A model generated the notes under the pieces. The model was not told where the DNA came from, did no database searches, and saw nothing but the letters and a program-made list of their open reading frames with translations. From assembly GCA_021776775.1 (NCBI GenBank), contig JAJFFE010000064.1, positions 1-37,494 of the forward strand: DNA of 37,494 bases. Direction: 5' to 3'. The DNA comes from Planctomycetota bacterium (GTDB lineage Bacteria; Planctomycetota; UBA8108; UBA1146; JAJFFE01). Positions 32,084 through 37,494 of this stretch are shown in pieces; position 1 is the stretch's first letter; each line of letters opens with the position of its first letter. Both the position numbers and the translations under genes were made by a program.

Positions 32084-32931
32084 CTACCTCCCGGCCTTGG
32101 CCTGGTTCTTCGTTGTGGATCTCTCCATCTTCTGCCGATGGTGGTCGCTGCGCAGCTTCTCCCAATGCCCCCGCTCCTCATCGATGATTCCGACAGCCGC
32201 GACGTAAGACGCCGACTGGTCAAGCAGGGCACCGGGCGCAGGAAGAATGCCGTGGGCGTCGTGCTGTCTGTACGCTTCGAGGAGGGTTCGCACGTCAAGC
32301 GAGATGGCGGAATCCTGTGCGATCACAGCGGAGGGGCACTGCTTGTGCAGCTTGTTGCCCGTCTGTTCGCACTCTTCGCAACCAGCTCCAGCACAGTAGG
32401 CGCACGTAGCAGAGAAAACGGCGTCTTGCGCAGGGCGGTCGCATCCCCAAGTCACCCGCGCTTCTTCAAATCCAGGGCGGCGACACTTGGTGCAATCGGG
32501 CATGCGGCTCTCGATCTCTTTCGAGACTGAGGGCCCCCATACCTTCGCGACTGCCGCCCGGATCACTCCGATTCCTTTGGGGTTTGGCGTGCAAGAGACA
32601 GCGCTTGGAAAGCCAACTCCATGCGATCGGCGTAGCTCAGTCGCATCAAGCACTCGTCGGTCGGGCAACCGTCCACGCCTAGATCGAATGGTACCGCTGC
32701 ACCTTGCGCACCGAACCAGTCTTCCCATCCCGTTAGAGTTCCCCGTAGGAGGTCCGAGAAGAACGAATCGGGTAGCTTCTCGCCCTCCTGTGCGGCCAGA
32801 ATCGCCGCCTGCGCGCGGTCATAGGTCTTGAGGTCTGGCGTTTTCAGGAAGAATCGCGGTGGGCGCTCCTCACCCTTGTTCTCGGGAAAGACGTACTCGG
32901 TCTTCCGCGTAGGGTCTACTGCGATAGGCAT
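32084..32931 (-). CDS. G-T tail chaperone fusion via -1 frameshift
   Basis: Slippage at CCCAAAG joins the first 119 residues of G to an open -1 frame of 163 residues, giving about 282 residues. The T part starts KGIGVIRAAVAKVWG, then MPDCTKCRRPGFEEARVTWG, several further Cys pairs (CAYCAGAGCEEC, QCPS) suggesting a zinc module, and a helical end (ERGHWEKLRSDHHRQKMER). It ends 3 nt before the tape measure start. Cys-rich T domains are not usual in lambda, so this part may be specialised. Confidence 0.72.
32563..32931 (-). CDS. Tail assembly chaperone G-like
   Basis: A 122-residue acidic protein following the major tail gene by 21 nt. Sequence PIAVDPTRKTEYVFPENKGE, RFFLKTPDLKTYDRAQAAIL then a helical second half with CLMRLSYADRMELAFQALSLA. 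Position and size fit the G protein, which holds the tape measure during assembly. It ends shortly after a slippery site used to make the longer G-T form. Confidence 0.75.
   Translation of the reverse strand: MPIAVDPTRKTEYVFPENKGEERPPRFFLKTPDLKTYDRAQAAILAAQEGEKLPDSFFSDLLRGTLTGWEDWFGAQGAAVPFDLGVDGCPTDECLMRLSYADRMELAFQALSLARQTPKESE
32575..32581 (-). promoter_or_regulatory. -1 ribosomal slippery site CCCAAAG
   Basis: On the minus strand the zero frame reads ...ACC CCA AAG GAA TCG GAG TGA. The heptamer C-CCA-AAG fits X-XXY-YYZ. The zero-frame stop follows 9 nt after the heptamer, and the -1 frame stays open to 32084. The rate of slippage cannot be judged here. Confidence 0.72.
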
Positions 32932-32952
32932 GGTGGCTCCTGTGCCTGGTGT

Positions 32953-34173
32953 TTAGATGAATAGAAGGGTCAACTCGTTGTCGGCGCCGAATGTGCCATC
33001 GGAGAATTGGCCCGCTGTCAGGTTGAACTGCATGTCGAAGATGGTCGTGCCGTCGCGGTCACCTTCGGAAAGGTTGCTGATCTGGAGGGCGGGGGCGCGG
33101 AACTCCATGACGTTCCCAACGGTGCTTCCGATCGAGAAAACGGTGTCGAGGGTGGTGCCGGCCTCGTAGGCCGCGACGTAATCGAAGGTGGTATTCAGCA
33201 CCTCGTCCACGTTGATCGAGCCGCCGGGAGTCCTTCCCCCGATTGTCGCAACGTCCCAGCCGTCGTCCTCCGTGGTGCATTCACGCAGCGCCACGGTGTT
33301 GTTCATCCCGATTTCCAGGGTGTTGTAACACGGCGCGTACGAGGCCGTCCCGTCGTGGAACTTAAAGCCGGTTCCGAGGTTTGCGGGCGGCTTCGCCTGC
33401 TGGACGATCGGCGCATTGGCACCCGACAGCAGGGCTCCGTCGATATACGCTTCGAGGATGGTCTGAAGCGTCATCGTGGCGACAACTCGGTCGGCGTGGG
33501 TGAACGTGAAGGACACGTCTCCACGACCCGCCTTGACCTTGGCACGCTTGCCGTCGACGTAGTAGATGCCCGAGGCCGTGGGAATGTTTGCAGCGTCCGA
33601 CAGGGGAGAGCAACTCCAGGTCGTATAGGTATCCTTGACCCCAAGCGTGGCTGTTGCACCGGACACGTCTCCCGTGATCGTGCCTGTGGTGGTCCCAGAG
33701 TCGAGCTTCCAGTAGAGCTTGGCGTGGAAGGAATCCCGGTATCCACCGACGCAAGTGCCTGTCCCGGTTCCTCCGAATGTCAGGGTCTCGCCGTGCCGGA
33801 ATTCCCCAGTAACAGCGGTCACCGTGGCACCCTGCACGGCCACGGAATCGAATCCGGCGAAGGTCAGAAGCCTCGCAAGGGGCGGCTCCACGAAGTCTGT
33901 GCCCGATACGTTGTCCTTCTCGCCGGCAAGCTCGACCCCAAAGGTCAAGTCAGCGCTGGTGACGCCTGGGAACGTGTTGGGGAAGAGGGCCAACGTGGAT
34001 GTGCGGATATCCCTGGCGAAGTTGGTCGAGTTCGGCGTCCAAGTGGGATCGACGAGGTTGAAGTCCGCAGTGGCCTTGGCCGTGCTGTCGGTGTCCAGGC
34101 CCGTTTCATACGTGCCCTTGACCGTCTCGGACTTCAGCGTCAATTGGCGCTTTCTTACTAGGATTTCTACCAT
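32953..34173 (-). CDS. Major tail (tube) protein
   Basis: A 406-residue protein. N-terminus MVEILVRKRQLTLKSETVKG, then TYETGLDTDSTAKATADFNL, beta-rich repeats of short Thr/Gly-rich strands (EFRHGETLTFGGTGTGT) and a C-terminal region with tube-fold pattern (VLNTTFDYVAAYEAGTTLDT, MQFNLTAGQFSDG). It is longer than lambda V, so an extra surface domain is probable (about residues 120-190). It sits between the tail terminator and the chaperones, the canonical place for the tube protein. Confidence 0.72.
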   Translation of the reverse strand: MVEILVRKRQLTLKSETVKGTYETGLDTDSTAKATADFNLVDPTWTPNSTNFARDIRTSTLALFPNTFPGVTSADLTFGVELAGEKDNVSGTDFVEPPLARLLTFAGFDSVAVQGATVTAVTGEFRHGETLTFGGTGTGTCVGGYRDSFHAKLYWKLDSGTTTGTITGDVSGATATLGVKDTYTTWSCSPLSDAANIPTASGIYYVDGKRAKVKAGRGDVSFTFTHADRVVATMTLQTILEAYIDGALLSGANAPIVQQAKPPANLGTGFKFHDGTASYAPCYNTLEIGMNNTVALRECTTEDDGWDVATIGGRTPGGSINVDEVLNTTFDYVAAYEAGTTLDTVFSIGSTVGNVMEFRAPALQISNLSEGDRDGTTIFDMQFNLTAGQFSDGTFGADNELTLLFI

Positions 34174-34176
34174 TGG

Positions 34177-34659
34177 TCACTGCGCTTGTTCTAGCGTGGT
34201 CGTAGGTGTTCGGAATGAAACGTATGTGTCGACCTCGACCAGCGAGATCGGGTCCGTCGCTTCCTCAGAGAAGTGAGTCCGCGTGTTCGTGATGTAGGTG
34301 TGGATGGCCTCGCCGCCCCGCTCCGTGTCCTGAACCAGCGCAGTTCGGATATCGCGAATCATCCGAATCATCCCCTTAGCGATGTCGCTGCGCGTATCCA
34401 TGTAGGCCCACACGGTCACGTTCATCCGGTGCGCATCGAGGCTGTGGTCTCCGCTGGCAACGCTCTCGTCCACGTCGGTTCCATTCGGCTGCAAAGCGAT
34501 TGCCGGGTAGCTGGAAAACGAAGGGGCCCCCGCATTGAGGCGCTCCACGTAGAAGACGTCATTCCAGTAATCAACAGCGACATCGGTTCGGATGCCCAGC
34601 AGCGCCGCCTCCATGTCCTGAAGGATTCGCTCCTCGACCGGCTCTTGTGTGGGCTTCAA
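34177..34659 (-). CDS. Tail terminator / minor tail U-like protein
   Basis: A 160-residue protein from TTG 34659 (TTGA overlap). Sequence EERILQDMEAALLGIRTDVA, then PAIALQPNGTDVDE, AHRMNVTVWAYMD, MIRMIRDIRTALVQ and VEVDTYVSF: helix, strands, helix, final strands, the tail-terminator layout. It would cap the tail tube and contact the head connector. The TTG start is supported by overlap and lack of another NTG. Confidence 0.72.
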   Translation of the reverse strand: MKPTQEPVEERILQDMEAALLGIRTDVAVDYWNDVFYVERLNAGAPSFSSYPAIALQPNGTDVDESVASGDHSLDAHRMNVTVWAYMDTRSDIAKGMIRMIRDIRTALVQDTERGGEAIHTYITNTRTHFSEEATDPISLVEVDTYVSFRTPTTTLEQAQ

Positions 34660-36026
34660 GCGACCTCCTCCAGCTCAAGGGAGATCGAATAGCGCACGGC
34701 GTTCTCTTGAGAGATACGGAACGTGTCTCGAGCGATGCGCACCAGAGTGGTCCCGGGCTCATCGGGGGGCGCGAAGTTCATCGGCAGCACTGGGCCGTGA
34801 GAAACCGTCGCGATCAGCTCCAGGTTTGCCGCGTCCGTCTTCGTCGCGTTAGGCCAATTGAGAGCCCAGCTCCGCGTCTTGGCTTTGCCGGTCGAACGCA
34901 TGTGCGAAGAGCGCGTCTGGCGCCGCACGAGTGCTGGCGAGCTCTGGCTGGTGGAAGCGCCGCGCCTCGACGTGTCCACGCCGTAGCTCCAGCCGATGCA
35001 GGGCAGGCTGAATGTCAGCACCCCACCCTTGCCAGCCAACTCGGCAAACAGGAAGCGCTGCGCGTACAGCTCCTCTTCTGTGCCCGTCGGGATGTTGAAG
35101 TCGGCGCCCTCGTCGTAGAGATCGGAGTTCGCGCTGTGGCGCGTCTTGCGGTTCTGGCGGACCCGTCCCACGAACTTGCGTAGGTAGCGGCCTACGATAA
35201 ACTGGCCCCAGGCGTTTGTATCGTTGGCGATCGTATCCTGGACAGCCGGGACCCCCTGAGACGAGAGGGAGAAGTCGGTCGAGCCAGGAGAGCCCACGGA
35301 CCGCAGGTAGTAGGGCACATCCCCCACATCGGTCCCCGAGGCTGTTGACTGCGCCAGGCGGTACAGGGGAGACGCCTGGAGCTGGTGCAGGCCCGTTGCG
35401 TTGGCGACCGTTGCGGCCTGGGCCGATGGAGTGGCCGAGTCTCGAAGGCGCACGGGGTTGAAGGTGGACAGCACCGAGGGGTAGTAGCCGAGGAACTCCC
35501 GGAGCACCGCGCATTGGATTGCGCTCGACTGCTGTTCTTGTGTGGTGGGCGCCCCGGGGGCCGCCGCGTCCTGGGAGAAGCACACGTTCGCGCCGATCGT
35601 CGAACTCGAGCCGGTCGTGCAGTAGAGGCCAACCTTATTGGCGTTGATCTCGTAGGTGCTCGCGAGGTCCCTGAGCTTCTGCACGATCCAGATCAAGTCG
35701 TGCTCGGGCGTGTCATCGGTGGCCCAGCCGGGATCAGTCGGATCCCAGAACATGCCGCCGCCGGTAATGCTTGGGTCCCCGGTATCGACGACCGTGGCTG
35801 TTGCGTCGCAAACAGCGATGCCGCCGTGCAAGAGCCGCAGCTTGACGCCTGAAGTGACCGTGGAAGCCTTCGTGCTCGCGGTCCAGCCCGAGTGATTGAG
35901 GAACACAACGACCGGCCACCCAGCAGCAGGCTTGACCCCAGAGGGCTGGTACAAGTGAAAGGTCTGGTAGCCGTTCGAGGCGCCAGAGGGGCGGTAGTTC
36001 ACGCCCGTGAAGTCAGGGGAGACCAC
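34656..36026 (-). CDS. Serine-hydrolase-like protein with C-terminal tail-type domain
   Basis: A 456-residue protein from GTG 36026 (TAGTG overlap). Residues 10-150 follow an alpha/beta-hydrolase (esterase/PHB-depolymerase-like) plan: GYQTFHLYQPSG, VVVFLNHSGW with an oxyanion-type turn, EHDLIWIVQKLRDLASTYEI, NANKVGLYCTTGSSSTIGAN, where GSSST sits at the usual G-x-S-x-G site but lacks the last Gly. Residues about 380-456 (ALNWPNATKTDAANLELI ... NAVRYSISLELEEV) resemble M-like tail-tip domains. A hydrolase placed between the gp10-like and terminator genes is unusual; it may degrade a surface polymer or act structurally. Activity is uncertain. Confidence 0.5.
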   Translation of the reverse strand: MVSPDFTGVNYRPSGASNGYQTFHLYQPSGVKPAAGWPVVVFLNHSGWTASTKASTVTSGVKLRLLHGGIAVCDATATVVDTGDPSITGGGMFWDPTDPGWATDDTPEHDLIWIVQKLRDLASTYEINANKVGLYCTTGSSSTIGANVCFSQDAAAPGAPTTQEQQSSAIQCAVLREFLGYYPSVLSTFNPVRLRDSATPSAQAATVANATGLHQLQASPLYRLAQSTASGTDVGDVPYYLRSVGSPGSTDFSLSSQGVPAVQDTIANDTNAWGQFIVGRYLRKFVGRVRQNRKTRHSANSDLYDEGADFNIPTGTEEELYAQRFLFAELAGKGGVLTFSLPCIGWSYGVDTSRRGASTSQSSPALVRRQTRSSHMRSTGKAKTRSWALNWPNATKTDAANLELIATVSHGPVLPMNFAPPDEPGTTLVRIARDTFRISQENAVRYSISLELEEVA

Positions 36027-36643
36027 TAGGAGAGACGCCTCCCCTCGGCTGTTGCCTTGACTGCACGCCTACCTCGCTGCTGGCGGAACTTCACCAGATC
36101 GCGGTTCCAGGTCCCGAAGAAGCGCAAGCGGCTACGGTGGCCCGTCGAGGGGCCCGGGATGGTCACGCTCTTCTTCAGCACGTGGGTCGGCACGAAGCTG
36201 CCAGACTGATTGAAGCCAGCCAGGAGGTTGCCCTTCTTGGAGCGCAGCAGGAATGAACGCTCACCACCCGGAAGCAGCCACTTTCCGCCCACATTCGTAG
36301 CGATGAACCTAGGGTCGAGCGTCCCACTGGGCCGGTAGGCGATGGGAAGCGGGATCTTCAGGTAGGGATTGCCCCGTACGACTCCGCCATGCTCCTGAAT
36401 GGTCGCGTAGGGAACGCCGCGCGAGACAAGAAAGCGCTTGCGCCTGAGACCCGATCCGGTCGCGAAATGGCTGATTGAGTTACGCAACGCTCCCGTGCGA
36501 GTCCGGATCCTGTCAGAGAACGTCGAGGACCCGTCCGCGGCACCGCGCGCCCCGCGGAACTGCTTCTTCTTGACGTTAGACTCCCACTTATTCGCGGAGT
36601 CACGCAGCGCCACGTCGATGTTGTGCCCCAAGAGATCCCCCAT
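36026..36643 (-). CDS. HK97 gp10-like neck/tail completion protein
   Basis: A 205-residue protein. It has TRTGALRNSI, the repeated family pattern GVPYATIQEHGGVV, then a basic C-terminus (NRDLVKFRQQRGRRAVK). HK97 gp10-like proteins complete the neck between connector and tail. The ATG at 36643 has GAGAGG upstream; the same frame remains open to 36711 with family-like sequence (LRVRGIKDLRERFSG) but has no standard start. A segment at about 95-150 is an insertion relative to the shorter members. Confidence 0.72.
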   Translation of the reverse strand: MGDLLGHNIDVALRDSANKWESNVKKKQFRGARGAADGSSTFSDRIRTRTGALRNSISHFATGSGLRRKRFLVSRGVPYATIQEHGGVVRGNPYLKIPLPIAYRPSGTLDPRFIATNVGGKWLLPGGERSFLLRSKKGNLLAGFNQSGSFVPTHVLKKSVTIPGPSTGHRSRLRFFGTWNRDLVKFRQQRGRRAVKATAEGRRLS

Positions 36644-36705
36644 GCCGGAGAACCTCTCGCGCAGATCCTTGATGCCGCGGACCCTGAGCCTTGCTTGCCT
36701 GCGGA

Positions 36706-37320
36706 CTATAGCAGCACCCTCCTACGCCACGGGTCGAGCGTGCGCGTCACGGAAGGAAGAAGATCCGCAGCAGTCTGCCGCATTGCCGTCGAGCCCTGGA
36801 TCGCGATGGAGCCAGCCTCCGGCTGATTGCGGCGTTGGAAGTAGTGCGCGACCTGTCGATCGGCAGCCGATGCGATGTCCGGGTGGGCAGTGATGAAAGT
36901 CGCCGTGTCCACTGCGAATCCAGCCGTGTACGTGACCCGCAGGGCGCGCTTTCCCGGGAACAGGGTGCCGGCGAAGGTCAGCATCCCGGTGTCGGCTTCG
37001 AAGTCGATCTCGGTCGGGTCGACTGAGCGGGCGCCCGTTCCACCCCATGCGTACTGGATGCCGTAGCGCATCTGCACGTCAGATATCGACTTCAGCGGGA
37101 AGTGCTCGACGAACACTCGATCGGTGCTGAAAAGCACATCGAGCACGTCCTGCCGCTCTTCCTCCTTGAAGTCGTGGGAGATGTATGCCTCGAACTGCGC
37201 GCTGACCTCGGAAATGAGCTGCCCGATCAGCGCGTCGTACTTCGTGTCAGCCGCATCCAGCCCGAGCAGACCGGCAGCCTTTACGCGGCTCGCGGTAGTG
37301 ATCTCGATGGTGGCAGGCAT
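36706..37320 (-). CDS. Head-tail connector protein (gp6-like)
   Basis: A 204-residue protein: ITTASRVKAAGLLGLDAADT, then DALIGQLISEVSAQFEAYIS, a long middle (RVFVEHFPLKSISDV), ALRVTYTAGFA and VAHYFQRRNQPEAG. This helix-helix / beta / helix order is the gp6/gp15 head-tail adaptor family that binds below the portal. It lies ahead of the gp10-like gene as expected. Confidence 0.75.
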   Translation of the reverse strand: MPATIEITTASRVKAAGLLGLDAADTKYDALIGQLISEVSAQFEAYISHDFKEEERQDVLDVLFSTDRVFVEHFPLKSISDVQMRYGIQYAWGGTGARSVDPTEIDFEADTGMLTFAGTLFPGKRALRVTYTAGFAVDTATFITAHPDIASAADRQVAHYFQRRNQPEAGSIAIQGSTAMRQTAADLLPSVTRTLDPWRRRVLL

Positions 37321-37403
37321 GGGCTTTCAGGAGAAGAGGGGCCCAACCCGACGCGCGAGCCGGGCCCCCGAAGGCAGCAAATCGATGGCGTAGCGCCTGG
37401 CCG
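37321..37403. other. Intergenic hairpin in the late row
   Basis: A 7-bp inverted repeat GGGGCCC (37338-37344) / GGGCCCC (37362-37368) lies between two late genes. No T-run follows on the minus strand, so it may modulate read-through or mRNA stability. It is one of few untranslated spacers in the late row. Confidence 0.4.
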
Positions 37404-37494
37404 TTAGACCAGGGTCTTCTCTGCTTTGTTCTCGGTCAGGCTTGCCAGGTCGTCCGACTTCCGACGACCGATAGCCTCAACTCGGACAGCCAGC
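37404..37494 (-). CDS. Partial late gene, C-terminal 30 residues
   Basis: The minus-strand frame is open from the right edge to TAA at 37404-37406, ending AIGRRKSDDLASLTENKAEK then TLV. It is too short to identify. Its place before the connector suggests a small capsid-region protein. Confidence 0.55.
   Translation of the reverse strand, partial: LAVRVEAIGRRKSDDLASLTENKAEKTLV

Noticed and set aside
33007..34161. Plus-strand open frame (384 codons) over the major tail gene
   Set aside because: Shadow caused by GC bias; the minus frame has the tail-tube pattern and continues the late row.

Overview
The window is most of a temperate, long-tailed (siphovirus-type) bacteriophage genome with lambda-like tail order. 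It is GC-rich, with many GTG and some TTG starts, and most genes are packed with 1-14 nt start/stop overlaps (ATGA, GTGA, TAATG, TAGTG). The host cannot be named from the sequence. The only host clue is a tRNA-His(GTG) 3' fragment next to the integrase, so the host carries a tRNA-His gene with that 3' half. Phage genes lie on both sides of this fragment, so it reads as attP of a free, circular or permuted phage genome rather than the edge of an integrated prophage. Both window ends cut through genes. Terminase, portal, protease and major capsid are not here and probably lie beyond the right edge.

Layout: (1) 1-4228, minus strand: small early genes (pentapeptide-repeat-like, coiled-coil, zinc-ribbon, a Gly-Tyr-Gly repeat protein, DUF6948-like) headed by a tRNA-like gene. 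(2) 4650-6695, minus: a RecE-type exonuclease followed by a RecT-type annealing protein, ending in a strong hairpin. (3) 6773-7822, plus: two membrane proteins of unknown role. (4) 7828-8468, minus, and 8593-9252, plus: divergent units, the second being tandem ribbon-helix-helix-like paralogues. (5) 9657-19199, plus: one long row of genes with a glycosidase-like protein, holin-like and lipoprotein-like membrane proteins, a replication initiator, a DnaB-type helicase, winged-helix proteins, a DUF1064 nuclease, an AlpA/excisionase-like protein, several small unknowns and a tyrosine integrase. (6) 19155-19429: the attP region with repeated putative arm sites flanking the tRNA-His core. (7) 37494-19508, minus: the late structural row. 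Read in transcription order it has a partial upstream gene, head-tail connector, HK97 gp10-like protein, a serine-hydrolase-like tail protein, tail terminator, major tail protein, G/GT chaperones with a CCCAAAG -1 slippery site, tape measure, M-like distal tail protein (with a long N-terminal extension), L-like Fe-S protein, K-like NlpC/P60 peptidase, J-like hub, fibre genes and an XhlA-like membrane protein.

How it fits together: the exonuclease and annealing protein supply homologous recombination, and the initiator and helicase supply theta-type replication. The integrase, with an AlpA-like candidate directionality factor, controls integration at tRNA-His. The late row builds a flexible tail whose hub and distal proteins carry extra lectin-like domains and an esterase-like protein, suggesting a host with a complex surface glycan layer. 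No CI-type repressor and no classical endolysin were recognised. The least explained parts are the hydrolase at 34656-36026, the glycosidase-like gene at 9657-11309, the membrane pair at 6773-7822, the odd tRNA at 4147-4228 and the GYG-repeat gene.
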